The notes beneath the pieces are model-generated. The model searched no databases. It saw only the letters and a program-made list of their open reading frames with translations, and was not told the origin of the DNA. This document shows positions 27,259-37,385 of a stretch of 64,000 bases of DNA, in pieces. Every line of letters starts with the position of its first letter. Positions within the stretch are counted from its first letter, which is position 1. Position numbers and translations under genes: made by a program. Source of the DNA: Marinifilaceae bacterium. GTDB lineage: Bacteria; Bacteroidota; Bacteroidia; Bacteroidales; Marinifilaceae. The stretch lies in NCBI GenBank assembly GCA_025210485.1, contig JAOARN010000133.1, forward strand, positions 1 through 64,000, given 5' to 3'.

Positions 27259-27847
27259 TACTGATTCAAAATAAGCTCCAGAAATAAAAAGCAGCGAATA
27301 AATATAAATTACCTGAAACTAGACGATTAAACCAAAAGTAAACTGAAATCTAAATATTCAATCCTTAATCTTTAAACTATAAAAAATTCAAATCAATAAA
27401 TCTGTACATATATCAATAATGTAAAAAGCTAAATTCACCAGTATGTAATGATCATAATACAAAACTCACTGTTTTTTTAATCAAACCAATACTCATTAAG
27501 CAAAAGTAAAATGACAATCATTATATTAAATTAATTTAAATGTATTTATCTTGTTCAACAAGAAACTCGGATTAGAATTATGTATTATAATTGTAATATT
27601 TTCACTTAATTGTTTATGTTTAATACAAACAAGCTTTTTTGATAAGTATCAACCACAAGAGGACAAACTAAAAATCTAAATTGATAATTTAAATAATTCA
27701 CGCACATTAAAATTTAAATTAAATGTTATTTTTGAATCAATAATAGACTTATTATTTAATTTTTATTTTACTTTTGTCGATTATAAACTAAAAATACAGA
27801 TAAAACTATTTGTTTAATAAATTAAATAGAAATCTGACTTAGTTTAT

Positions 27848-27855
27848 TAATTTTG
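27848..27855 (+). promoter_or_regulatory. -7 box of dapF promoter
   Basis: TAATTTTG matches TAnnTTTG. With a start site near 27862 the leader to the GTG at 27883 is about 20 nt. The box overlaps the in-frame TTG at 27853 and so rules that TTG out as start. Confidence 0.55.
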
Positions 27856-27882
27856 CAATTTATCTATTTTAACTTAATTATA

Positions 27883-28665
27883 GTGAATCTAATTTTTTCT
27901 AAATACCAAGGAACAGGAAACGATTTTGTCCTAGTAGACAACAGAGAAGGATTCTTCCCTAAAGAGAATAAGCAAATTATTTCAAAAATATGCGATAGAA
28001 GATATGGAGTTGGTGCTGATGGTTTGATCTTATTAGAAAAATCAAGTATTTCTGACTTCAAGATGATTTACTTCAATTCCGATGGAAACGAGGGAAGCAT
28101 GTGCGGAAATGGAGGAAGATGCATAGTGGCATTTGCCCACCATCTTGAATTAATTGCAGATAAGACAAAGTTTATTGCTATTGATGGCGAACATGAAGCA
28201 AAAATTGAAGAAAGAGACGACAAAATTATTGTTAGTCTAAAAATGTCGGATGTAAATGAAATAGAAGAACAAAATGATGGATATGCTTTAAATTCGGGTT
28301 CACCTCATTTTGTTAAATTCATTGAGACACATGATAATTTTGATACCGCAACCGAAGGGCACAAGTTAAGACATTCTATAAAGTACAAAGAAGACTCAGT
28401 AAATGTAAACTTTGTATCAATCAAAGAAGATACGCTCACTGTTAGTACATTTGAAAGAGGAGTTGAGGATGAAACCCACTCATGCGGAACTGGTGTTACA
28501 GCAGCTGCAATTTGTGCTAGCAAAAAACTAAATAAAGACAAATTTAAAATCGAGACTAAAGGAGGCACTCTTGAAGTTTGCTTCAATCAAACTGATAGTT
28601 CATACAATAACATATGGCTTAAGGCTGAAGCCGAAAAAGTTTTTGTAGGAGCTACAATTATATAA
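27883..28665 (+). CDS. dapF: Diaminopimelate epimerase
   Basis: Converts LL- to meso-diaminopimelate for lysine and peptidoglycan. The catalytic cysteines are in SMCGNGGRC (first half) and ETHSCGTGV (second half). The start motif FSKYQGTGNDFVLVD places the N-terminus at the GTG at 27883 (260 residues). The upstream in-frame TTG at 27853 overlaps the -7 box. Monocistronic; the next gene starts 75 nt later. Confidence 0.95.
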   Translation: MNLIFSKYQGTGNDFVLVDNREGFFPKENKQIISKICDRRYGVGADGLILLEKSSISDFKMIYFNSDGNEGSMCGNGGRCIVAFAHHLELIADKTKFIAIDGEHEAKIEERDDKIIVSLKMSDVNEIEEQNDGYALNSGSPHFVKFIETHDNFDTATEGHKLRHSIKYKEDSVNVNFVSIKEDTLTVSTFERGVEDETHSCGTGVTAAAICASKKLNKDKFKIETKGGTLEVCFNQTDSSYNNIWLKAEAEKVFVGATII

Positions 28666-28740
28666 AACATCGAATATTAAACCTGAATATTATTAATATA
28701 AGGAAAGATATTAATCTGTTCTACTATTTATTGTATACTT

Positions 28741-31557
28741 ATGAGACCCATATTTGCGCGATTTGTTGAAGATAGGAGTATTTCGAGAGTATTCTTATTT
28801 TCATTATTAACAGTTTCATTTTTATTGATTGTGTTTCTAGGAGTTTTCTGGATTCAACACGAAAATTCTAAATTTGAAAGAGAATTAAAAGATATTCAAG
28901 AAACTTATCTTAACATTCAAAAAAACACATTAAAGCATGAAACTCGCACACTATTAAATTTTATTGAAAATGAACGTGTTGCAAAGTCAACTGCTTTAAA
29001 AAATGATCTTAAAGCACGAGTTTATGAAGCTCATGCTATTGCAACTAATTTGTATAAAAAATACAAAAACGAGCTACCATCTGCCAAAATACAACAGATG
29101 ATTATTAACGCACTTAACTCTGTACGTTTTAATGATGGGGAAGGATGTTTTTATATAAATACACTTAGTGGTAATGTAGTAATGGACCCTACTAATCCAA
29201 GTCAGGTTGGGAAAAATATTATCACCAAGCACGACCCATATGGAGTCCATTATATTAAGAGAGAAATCAATATTGTTAAAAAACAAGGCGAGGGTATCTC
29301 TGAATATGGAGACAGCGATTTAAAATCGAAAAAGCAAGAAAAAATCTGGGGCTTCGTTAAAATCTTCAAACCTTTCAACTGGTATATTGGATGCACACAG
29401 AATATGCGTATTTTTAGAAACAAGATACAAGAAAAGGTAAAAAGTAAAATAACAGAACTTCGATTTGATGATAAAATATCAATAGCAATTTATGACTTTG
29501 GTAATGTTTGTTTAGCCAATACTAACAAAACATTAATTGGCAAAAACATGACTAGTGTTATTGATGACAACAACAAAAAGTATGTGCAAGATATAGTAAC
29601 TCGTGGTCTTGACAAAGATGGAGGTTTTGTTCGTTTCCTTGATCCTTTTAATGAAAATGCAGGAGAAAAAAAGGATCCTAAATTAATGTACTCCAAAGCA
29701 TACAAGCATTGGCAATGGATTGTTGCAAGTGGAATGCAAACCAACGAGGTTAGAGAGGCTGTTGAAAGAAAAAGATCCGAACTAAAATCATATGTATACA
29801 ATTATATGATTAAAGCGACCTTTATATTAATACTAGCTTTCGTATTCATTTTTACAATCACGCAATATATTGTTAAAATTACAAAATCAGGTCTTAATAT
29901 ATTTACTCAATTTTACGAAAAGGCAGCTACTGAAGCTTTAATGATTGATGATACTCGATTACACTTTACCGAATTTAAAATGCTTGGTAAACTTGCAAAT
30001 GAGATGGTAAGTAATCGCAGAAAAATTGAACATGAGCTCAATATAGAGAGAGCATATTTCGAACAGTTATTTGAAAATTCACCTGAAGCAATTGTTGTTA
30101 CAGACAATGAGAGTAAGGCTATTAAAATCAATAAACAATTCACTAGTTTGTTTGGGTATGAATTAGCAGATCTAAAAGGAAAGGTGATTGACGATCTTCT
30201 TGCAGATGATGCTAGAAAAGAAGAAGCTGAGAAACTTAATGCGATTACTGCCCGCGGACAGCTTGTTGAACTTGAAACTAAACGTATAAATAAGGCTGGC
30301 GAAGAATTAGATGTTTCTATTATGGGTAATCCTATTGTTCTTGACAAAGATCAAATTGCAATATTTGGAGTATATCGTGATATTACCCCTAGAAAAGAAT
30401 ACGAGAAACACCTTCGTGACGCTAAGAAACGTGCTGAGGAATCTGATAAACTTAAATCTGCTTTCCTTGCAAATATGTCACATGAGATTAGAACTCCAAT
30501 GAACCATATTCTCGGATTTACTGATATCATGACCTCTCAACATCTTGAAGAAGCTGACAGACTAGAGTATGCTGCGATGATCAAACAATCGGGAGCTAAT
30601 TTGTTGAGCCTTATCAATAATATTATCGATTTATCGAAAATTGAATCTAAACAAATTACTCTTAATAAAGAGATTTGCAATATCAACAAAAGCCTTGCTA
30701 TTCTTTATGAGAAATTCTATATGTTCAAAAATGCTAATGACAAGCCACATATTGGCCTAAAAGTTCAGAAAGCACTTAATGATGAAGAAGCATTACTTTA
30801 TACTGATCCACAAAGACTTGAGCAGTTGTTGTCTAACTTAATTGAAAATGCTGTTAAATTTACAGAAAACGGTTATGTTGAATTCGGTTATAATATAATA
30901 TCTTCTACTAAAATAGAATTCTTTGTAAAAGATACGGGTATCGGTATTGCACAAGATGCTTTAGCTGATATCTTCCAAACATTTAGACAAGGAGATGGTT
31001 CTGATACTCGTCAACATGGTGGAACAGGTCTTGGTTTAACAATATCTCACAGACTCGCTGAAATATTAGGCGGTGAAATGAATGTGAAATCTGTTGTAAG
31101 CGAAGGTACTGAATTTACTATCGCTCTTGAGTATGAAAAACTAAGTTGTTCTACGGATAGAAACACTAACGAACCAGTTGTATACAACTGGAAAGGTAAG
31201 AAAATTCTTATTGCTGAGGATGAGAAAAACAATTTTGCATTCTTCCAATCAATACTTGAAAAGACAAATGCAGAAGTATTATGGGCTAAAAATGGCTTAG
31301 AAGCAATTGAAATTTGCCAATCTTTAGAAATTGATGTTGTGCTGATGGATATTCAGATGCCATTAATGAATGGTTATGAAGCTACTAAAGCGATAAAAGG
31401 ATACAAACAAAATATTCCAATTATTGGTCAAACAGCCTTTGTTCATACCGAACACCGTAAGAAAGTAATGGAAGCAGGTTGTGATGACTTTATAACCAAG
31501 CCAGTAGAATCATACGAATTATTAGAATCTATTAAAAAAATGTTTGCAATGAATTAA
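28741..31557 (+). CDS. Hybrid sensor histidine kinase with Cache sensor
   Basis: Membrane hybrid kinase of 938 residues. TM1 (about 17-41); a periplasmic double-Cache-like sensor (about 45-345), whose two halves both have the Y/F-K-x-W-x-W-I/YIG pattern (FNWYIGCTQ and HWQWIVASG); TM2 (about 350-372); PAS (about 430-545); HisKA with H580 in NMSHEIRTP; HATPase_c (about 690-800, DTGIGI and GGTGLGLTI); and a C-terminal receiver (about 818-938) with phospho-acceptor about D870 in VLMDIQMP. No output regulator is adjacent, so it likely signals through a phosphorelay. The Cache ligand is unknown. Confidence 0.93.
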   Translation: MRPIFARFVEDRSISRVFLFSLLTVSFLLIVFLGVFWIQHENSKFERELKDIQETYLNIQKNTLKHETRTLLNFIENERVAKSTALKNDLKARVYEAHAIATNLYKKYKNELPSAKIQQMIINALNSVRFNDGEGCFYINTLSGNVVMDPTNPSQVGKNIITKHDPYGVHYIKREINIVKKQGEGISEYGDSDLKSKKQEKIWGFVKIFKPFNWYIGCTQNMRIFRNKIQEKVKSKITELRFDDKISIAIYDFGNVCLANTNKTLIGKNMTSVIDDNNKKYVQDIVTRGLDKDGGFVRFLDPFNENAGEKKDPKLMYSKAYKHWQWIVASGMQTNEVREAVERKRSELKSYVYNYMIKATFILILAFVFIFTITQYIVKITKSGLNIFTQFYEKAATEALMIDDTRLHFTEFKMLGKLANEMVSNRRKIEHELNIERAYFEQLFENSPEAIVVTDNESKAIKINKQFTSLFGYELADLKGKVIDDLLADDARKEEAEKLNAITARGQLVELETKRINKAGEELDVSIMGNPIVLDKDQIAIFGVYRDITPRKEYEKHLRDAKKRAEESDKLKSAFLANMSHEIRTPMNHILGFTDIMTSQHLEEADRLEYAAMIKQSGANLLSLINNIIDLSKIESKQITLNKEICNINKSLAILYEKFYMFKNANDKPHIGLKVQKALNDEEALLYTDPQRLEQLLSNLIENAVKFTENGYVEFGYNIISSTKIEFFVKDTGIGIAQDALADIFQTFRQGDGSDTRQHGGTGLGLTISHRLAEILGGEMNVKSVVSEGTEFTIALEYEKLSCSTDRNTNEPVVYNWKGKKILIAEDEKNNFAFFQSILEKTNAEVLWAKNGLEAIEICQSLEIDVVLMDIQMPLMNGYEATKAIKGYKQNIPIIGQTAFVHTEHRKKVMEAGCDDFITKPVESYELLESIKKMFAMN

Positions 31558-31581
31558 AAACATTTTAGATAAATATACACT

Positions 31582-31617
31582 AAAAGAGAACATATTAATA
31601 TGTTCTCTTTTTTTTTG
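31582..31617 (+). terminator. Terminator of hybrid kinase gene
   Basis: AAAAGAGAACATATT pairs with AATATGTTCTCTTTT, a nearly loopless palindrome followed by a T-run. Confidence 0.88.
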
Positions 31618-31619
31618 AA

Positions 31620-31627
31620 TAAATTTG
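31620..31627 (+). promoter_or_regulatory. -7 box before glycosyltransferase-like gene
   Basis: TAAATTTG matches the Bacteroidota -7 box, 43 nt upstream of the start at 31671, directly after the preceding terminator. No clear -33 element. Confidence 0.5.
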
Positions 31628-31670
31628 CAGACTAACAAATAGTTTACAGAACTATAAAACAATTTTAAAT

Positions 31671-32939
31671 ATGACTTTCGCAAATAAATATTTACAAAAG
31701 CACAATATAGAGAGAGATTTATGCGAAGCACCAATTCCTGAAGATCTTAATCTGATTATGATAATTCCAGCATATGATGAACCAAACATAATAGAGAGTT
31801 TAGAATGCATTTTAGAATGTGAGAATACTATAAATAGCTGCGAAATTCACATATTATTCAATTCTAGCGAAAAAGACAGTCATGAATTAAGATCTATAAA
31901 TAGAAATCAATACGAGAATCTTAAATCTTGGGTTCAGAATAAAAAAAGAGCAAAAATTGACATATACCCAAGCATTATAGAAAATCTCCCTAAAAAACAC
32001 GCAGGCGTTGGTCTAGCCCGAAAAATATTAATGGACAATGCCATATATAGATTTAATAAAATCAACAATAAAAATGGAATAATTGTAAGTTTTGATGCAG
32101 ATTCGTTATGCTCAAAAAACCTTTTTTCAAATTTAGAGAAAACATACATGCTGAATCCGAAGCTAAATGGAATGTCCCACTGTTTCGAACATCCTCTTGA
32201 GGGGACAGAACACAATATAGAAACCTATGACTCAATTACTGCATACGAATTATATATGAGGTACTATAAACTAGGTAATGAATTAGCTGGTCATAAACAT
32301 TCTGTTTATACTGTAGGTTCAAGTTTTTCGTGTACGGCCGATGCGTATGTAAAACAAGGGGGAATGAATAAAAGACAAGCCGGAGAAGATTTCTATTTTA
32401 TTCAAAAAATTGTGAGTATGGGTAATTTTATAGAAAATAATAATATATGTATCTATCCATCATCAAGAATATCTGACCGTACGCCATATGGAACAGGAAG
32501 AACCATAACAGAAATAAATGAATCGGGATATGAAAATTATCTAGTATTTAATTATAAGGCTTTTGATGATGTTAAGATATTTATAGAGTTAATTCCAAAA
32601 CTTTATAAAAAATCAATTGAAGAAAATACAGAAACTATAAAGTCAAATATAAATAATCATTTTTTTAATTTTATATGTTCCGAAAATCTTATTTCCAAAA
32701 TAGATATTTTAAATAAAAACACAGGTTCACTTAAAAAATTTGAACATAATTTTTTCAATATATTCAATTTGGTAATAGTATTAAAATATATGAATTATTC
32801 TCATCAGCATATTTATAAACATATTAGTATTGAACAAGCAAGCAAGTATTTACTAAGTAAATTGGGGATAAAAACAGAGACTGATTCACTAAGAAAAGCC
32901 CTGATTGAGATAAGGAAATATGAAAATAAAACAACTTAG
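31671..32939 (+). CDS. GT2-like glycosyltransferase
   Basis: Soluble 422-residue protein with a GT-A fold pattern: LIMIIPAYDEPN near the N-terminus, GVGLARKILMDNA, and SFDADSLCSKNLF with a DxD-type metal site (about 141-143). It also has YTVGSSFSCTADAYVKQGGMN and the acceptor-side AGEDFYFIQKI (GED motif). There are no membrane helices, and the C-terminal 100 residues have no recognised domain. Donor and acceptor are unknown. It stands alone between a kinase gene and pepD, not in a polysaccharide locus. Confidence 0.75.
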   Translation: MTFANKYLQKHNIERDLCEAPIPEDLNLIMIIPAYDEPNIIESLECILECENTINSCEIHILFNSSEKDSHELRSINRNQYENLKSWVQNKKRAKIDIYPSIIENLPKKHAGVGLARKILMDNAIYRFNKINNKNGIIVSFDADSLCSKNLFSNLEKTYMLNPKLNGMSHCFEHPLEGTEHNIETYDSITAYELYMRYYKLGNELAGHKHSVYTVGSSFSCTADAYVKQGGMNKRQAGEDFYFIQKIVSMGNFIENNNICIYPSSRISDRTPYGTGRTITEINESGYENYLVFNYKAFDDVKIFIELIPKLYKKSIEENTETIKSNINNHFFNFICSENLISKIDILNKNTGSLKKFEHNFFNIFNLVIVLKYMNYSHQHIYKHISIEQASKYLLSKLGIKTETDSLRKALIEIRKYENKTT

Positions 32940-33193
32940 AATTAGAGTATTTTGTTAAAATAAATATTATAAAAATAAACATAAGTATAAAAACAAAATT
33001 TAACTGTTAATTTCCTTTAATAAATTATTAAGACAAGTAAAAAATATTAACTTTAAGGCTAAATTCGTAAAGCGAAATAAATTCTAGTTATGCAATGATA
33101 TTTCCTTTTTCATTGTATCTCAATAATTTTTTTAATAAAAATCAATATTTACCTTTAGTATTGATATATATATGAAACTTAATAATAAAAAAA

Positions 33194-33200
33194 TAGGAGG
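33194..33200 (+). promoter_or_regulatory. Strong Shine-Dalgarno of pepD
   Basis: AGGAGG lies 8-9 nt before the ATG at 33208. Nearly all other starts in the window lack such a site, as usual in Bacteroidota, so this one stands out and suggests strong expression. Confidence 0.7.
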
Positions 33201-33207
33201 ATAAATT

Positions 33208-34668
33208 ATGAGTAATGATATTATGAATCTAAATCCACAAATTGTTTGGAAACATTTTTATTCATTAACACAAATTCCACGCCCATCTAAAAGCGAAGAA
33301 GCTATTCAAAACTTCATGGAAAAATTTGGTAAAGACCTTGGTCTTGAAACTATCAAAGATGAAGTTGGAAACATTATAATCAAAAAACCTGCAACTCCAG
33401 GTATGGAAAACCGTCAAGGTGTTATTTTACAAGGTCACTTAGATATGGTTCCTCAAAAAAATGCAGATACTGTTCATGATTTCGAAAAAGATCCAATCAA
33501 AACCTTAATCGATGGTGAATGGGTTACTGCAGATGGTACTACATTAGGTGCTGACAATGGTATGGGTGTTGCTGCTGCAATGGCTGTATTGGAAAGCAAA
33601 GATATTGAACATGGACCAATCGAAGCATTATTTACTGCTGATGAAGAAACTGGTATGACAGGGGCTTTTGGTCTTCAAGCTGGTGTTCTTGACGGCGATA
33701 TTCTTTTAAACATGGACTCTGAAGACGAAGGTGAGTTATATGTAGGATGTGCTGGTGGTATCGATGCTAATGTCACAATGAAGTACAAAGAAGAAAAATT
33801 AGAAGGTGGTTATAAAGCTTTCAAATTAAATATGAAAGGATTAAAAGGAGGTCACTCAGGAATGGAAATCATTCTTGGAAGAGGAAACTCTAACAAACTT
33901 TTATTCCGTTTCTTAAAACTTGCAACTAAGAAATTTAAATTAAAATTAGCTTCTGTTGATGGTGGTTCTTTAAGAAATGCTATTCCTCGTGAATCATTTG
34001 CTATTGTAGCTGTACCAGAAAAAAATATTGCTGATTTTGAAGCTGCTGTTAAAGAATACGAAACTATCTTTAAAGAAGAATTAGTAGCTGTAGAACCAGA
34101 TTTAGTATTCTTTACTGAAACTGTTGACTTACCATCAAAAGTATTCAAAAAGAAATACCAAAAAAATCTTATCAATGCTATCTATGCATGTCCTAATGGC
34201 GTAATCAGAATGAGCGACGATATGGAAGGATTGGTTGAAACTTCTAACAATCTTGCAAGAGTTGTAAGTGAAAATGGAGTAATTTCAATTCAAACTTTAT
34301 TGAGATCGTCTGTAAATTCTGCAAAAGAAGACTTAGGTCAAATGGTTCGTTCTGTTTTTGAATTAGCAGGTGGTAAAGTAAAACTAGAAGGAGAATACCC
34401 AGGATGGAAACCAAATATGGATTCTCCAATTCTAAAAACTATGCAGAATGTATATCAAGATAAATACGGTAAAACTCCTGATATTAAAGCAATTCATGCT
34501 GGTTTAGAATGTGGTTTATTGGGTGCTGTTTATCCAAATTGGGATATGATTTCTTTTGGTCCTACTATTAGATTCCCTCACTCTCCAGATGAGAAAGTAA
34601 AAATTGATACTGTTGAGAAATTCTGGGATTTCTTAGTTGAAACATTGAAAAATATACCTACTAAATAA
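33208..34668 (+). CDS. pepD: Aminoacyl-histidine dipeptidase (peptidase D)
   Basis: M20-family zinc dipeptidase that splits X-His and other dipeptides. Metal and catalytic motifs are QGHLDMVPQK, LGADNGMGVA, DEETGMTGAFGL and MDSEDEGE, with the final metal His in FGPTIRFPHSPDE. Length (486) is standard. Codon choice is cleaner (more GGT, GAA, CCA, few rare codons) than in neighbours, which with the strong SD suggests high expression. It ends at an intrinsic terminator. Confidence 0.95.
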   Translation: MSNDIMNLNPQIVWKHFYSLTQIPRPSKSEEAIQNFMEKFGKDLGLETIKDEVGNIIIKKPATPGMENRQGVILQGHLDMVPQKNADTVHDFEKDPIKTLIDGEWVTADGTTLGADNGMGVAAAMAVLESKDIEHGPIEALFTADEETGMTGAFGLQAGVLDGDILLNMDSEDEGELYVGCAGGIDANVTMKYKEEKLEGGYKAFKLNMKGLKGGHSGMEIILGRGNSNKLLFRFLKLATKKFKLKLASVDGGSLRNAIPRESFAIVAVPEKNIADFEAAVKEYETIFKEELVAVEPDLVFFTETVDLPSKVFKKKYQKNLINAIYACPNGVIRMSDDMEGLVETSNNLARVVSENGVISIQTLLRSSVNSAKEDLGQMVRSVFELAGGKVKLEGEYPGWKPNMDSPILKTMQNVYQDKYGKTPDIKAIHAGLECGLLGAVYPNWDMISFGPTIRFPHSPDEKVKIDTVEKFWDFLVETLKNIPTK

Positions 34669-34670
34669 TA

Positions 34671-34704
34671 TTAAAAAAGCGGAGTGTCAAACTCCGCTTT
34701 TTTT
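34671..34704. terminator. Bidirectional terminator, pepD / S9 peptidase
   Basis: AAAAAAGCGGAGT pairs with ACTCCGCTTTTTT across a short loop, with A-run and T-run sides, between two convergent genes. Confidence 0.93.
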
Positions 34705-34716
34705 ATCATAACACAA

Positions 34717-36762
34717 TTATTTTTTCGATAGATTTTTAAGATCACATTTCTCTCCCCATAAATATTTTCCAAACCATTCCCAATTATGTAAAGTTGCAGC
34801 TAATTTCTCTTTAGGCTTTGTGATTCCATGCCCAAATCCTTTATATATAATCAATTCAGATTCTACATTATTATCTCTTAAACCCTGAATTAGTTCATAT
34901 GCATTAGCTATAGGAACACGTTTATCATATTCACCATGCTGAATTAGTGTTGGTGTTGTGGCATTTTTTATATTTGTTATAGGTGAAGTCTTTTCGTATA
35001 TTCCATGATTCTGCCAAGGAGTCGATTTCAAATATTGAATTGTAAATGGATGAATGTCTGTATTTACATAATAAGTAATCCAATTAGAAATACCTGCACC
35101 TACAGAAACAGCAGCAAATTTATTTGTATTTGTTGTTAAATAAGCAGAAATATATCCTCCCTGACTCCACCCCATAACAGCGATCTTATCAGAATCAACA
35201 ATATTTTGGCTCTCCAAAAAACCTACTCCTGAAAGCACATCCCAAGAATCTCCAACACCCAAATTCTCAACATTCAATGACATAAACTTCTTACCGTAAC
35301 CAATAGAACCTCTATAATTTGGTTCCAAGACAATGGCTCCTTTATTAACCCATTGAATGATAGGGTAAACATAACCTGGTGTAGATTTAGGATATGACTG
35401 CATAGCTGGTCCACCGTGAACAACAACCAATAGTGGGTATTTCTTTTTAGGGTCAAAATTATCTGGTTTGTACAAAACCCCTTCAATTTCAATATTATCC
35501 TTACTTTTCCAATGTATCAATTCGGATTCTGGTAACCTCCAATTACTAATTTGTTTAGAATATTCTGTTAATTTTCTAGATTTTTTCAAATTTAAATCGG
35601 CTTTGTAAATTTCAGTTAATCCATCCTCATTCATGACGGCAAGCGAAATCATACTAGAATTATCGCAAACCGAGAAAGATTTTATTCGTCCCAGTCTGTT
35701 GCTTACTAATGCAAGCTCACCAGTAGTTGGATTTATATTAACAAACTCACGAAAAGTTTTATGATTTCGTATACCATAAATACCATTTTTTGTCCATTTA
35801 ATATTATATATTTCATTATCCGAATTCTTAGCCAATTCTTTTATATTTTCTCCATTAAGATCAGCAACTAAGATATGTGTATTAGCATAATAATAACCTG
35901 TTGTATCATTCAAATTTGACTTAAATATGAATTGATCCCCATTTGGTGATACATCGATTAAAAAATCGCAACTAGAATTATTAACAATAAGCTTATGACA
36001 GCTAGTTTTTAAATCTAAGATAGAAATATTTTGTTTATGAGAATTATTAGCCAAATCGTTCACGTTGTGTTCAAAAAGTAATTTTGTCCCATTATCTGCA
36101 AACATAAATGACCCGATTGTAAAATTGTCATCCTCCAATAAAAGCTTATCTTCTTTTATTAAACATGTATCCTTTATCATCGCAGGAGTAAAACTCTTGT
36201 TTAATAATTCAGAATTGAAATCCATAATGTATAATTTTGATTTTACACTATTTTTTTCATCAATAAAAAAACTGCCATAATTTTGTTTGCGTTCCTTGTT
36301 TTTCTTCTTTATATCCTCGTTTGCCGAATAAATTATAAATTTACCATCTGGTGACCATTTATAATCTAAAATATTTGTCTTTGATTTTGAAACCTGAAAA
36401 GATTCCCCACCATCTCTCCTAATTACAAATATCTGTCGCAACTTATCAGACTTAGTAATGAATGATATCCATTTCCCATCTGGCGACCATTTTGCATTAT
36501 AAGATGAAGCTTTCAGTGTATTTGTAAGCTGAAAGGCCTCCGAATTTTCTTTGATTAAAAATAATTCACGATCAAATGAATTATTTTCCCAATCTGTATA
36601 TCTTTGAGAGTAAATAATTGCTTTTGAATCTGGTGAAATAATCGGATTATAAGAATGTCTTAATGATAAAACCTGCTCAAAACTTGGAGCTTCCTTTTCT
36701 TTTTGTGCATAGCAATTGTAGAATACAATTGCTAGCAGAATTAAAATACTAATTTTTTTCAT
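34717..36762 (-). CDS. S9-family (prolyl oligopeptidase-like) peptidase
   Basis: Exported serine peptidase of 681 residues. The start at 36762 gives a clean signal peptide (MKKISILILLAIVFYNCYAQ, about 1-20); the longer frame adds nine polar residues. The N-terminal half is a beta-propeller with repeated WSPDGKWI/F blades (about 85-160). The C-terminal alpha/beta hydrolase holds S533 (GWSQGGY), D613 (EYDKRVP) and H645 (GFGHG). Likely acylaminoacyl- or dipeptidyl-peptidase type; the exact specificity cannot be read. Confidence 0.92.
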   Translation of the reverse strand: MKKISILILLAIVFYNCYAQKEKEAPSFEQVLSLRHSYNPIISPDSKAIIYSQRYTDWENNSFDRELFLIKENSEAFQLTNTLKASSYNAKWSPDGKWISFITKSDKLRQIFVIRRDGGESFQVSKSKTNILDYKWSPDGKFIIYSANEDIKKKNKERKQNYGSFFIDEKNSVKSKLYIMDFNSELLNKSFTPAMIKDTCLIKEDKLLLEDDNFTIGSFMFADNGTKLLFEHNVNDLANNSHKQNISILDLKTSCHKLIVNNSSCDFLIDVSPNGDQFIFKSNLNDTTGYYYANTHILVADLNGENIKELAKNSDNEIYNIKWTKNGIYGIRNHKTFREFVNINPTTGELALVSNRLGRIKSFSVCDNSSMISLAVMNEDGLTEIYKADLNLKKSRKLTEYSKQISNWRLPESELIHWKSKDNIEIEGVLYKPDNFDPKKKYPLLVVVHGGPAMQSYPKSTPGYVYPIIQWVNKGAIVLEPNYRGSIGYGKKFMSLNVENLGVGDSWDVLSGVGFLESQNIVDSDKIAVMGWSQGGYISAYLTTNTNKFAAVSVGAGISNWITYYVNTDIHPFTIQYLKSTPWQNHGIYEKTSPITNIKNATTPTLIQHGEYDKRVPIANAYELIQGLRDNNVESELIIYKGFGHGITKPKEKLAATLHNWEWFGKYLWGEKCDLKNLSKK

Positions 36763-37385
36763 TTTAGGTGTTTTCGTCTGATGCCTCAATTATATTGAAG
36801 TATCTGGTTAGTTGAATAAGTTATTTGCATACTAAATCTGTTATTTCGCATTATATTTAATTACAGATTTAGAAAGAGCAAACAATATAATAAGCTGCTT
36901 TAAATTTAATAATATGTTAATATTAAACTAGAAAATATCTGTGTTTTTTGACCAGTGGAATAGTTTTTATTTAATCAGTATTTTTTTGTATATAAAATGC
37001 AAATTAATGTTTTAATGTCTTATTATGGTGTTTAATATATATTAATATCTATTTGTATGATATTTGCAAAAAACTCAGATATTAAGGAAACTTTGATTTT
37101 AAGACAGGGAAATTAACATACAAACTACATTATTATGTTAATGGCTTAGGTTTGACTTGTAAATTCTGTATACAAGCTGATCTTAATTAAGAAATAAGCA
37201 AACATCTGGCAAAAAAGAAAAGAGAGCTCAATCATCAAATTTTATTGAAAATATGCAGATATAGAAAAACTATTAAAGCAATTTAAATAACAGAAGAAAT
37301 TAATCAATAAACAATGGAACAGTATAACTACAGGCTGATTTAATTTTAAAAAAAATATTTATTAATGCTTATTTCAGATTTACAG

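Larger units (their letters stand above)
26992..27882. other. Long AT-rich gap between htrA-type gene and dapF
   Basis: About 890 nt without a supported gene; all frames are broken. It contains an 11-bp inverted repeat (27224-27258), a 14-bp palindrome TTGATA-AG-TATCAA (27639-27652) and the dapF promoter box (27848-27855). Confidence 0.5.

Noticed and set aside
27853-27882. TTG start adding 10 residues to DapF
   Set aside because: The TTG is part of the -7 box TAATTTTG; the family N-terminus aligns with the GTG at 27883.
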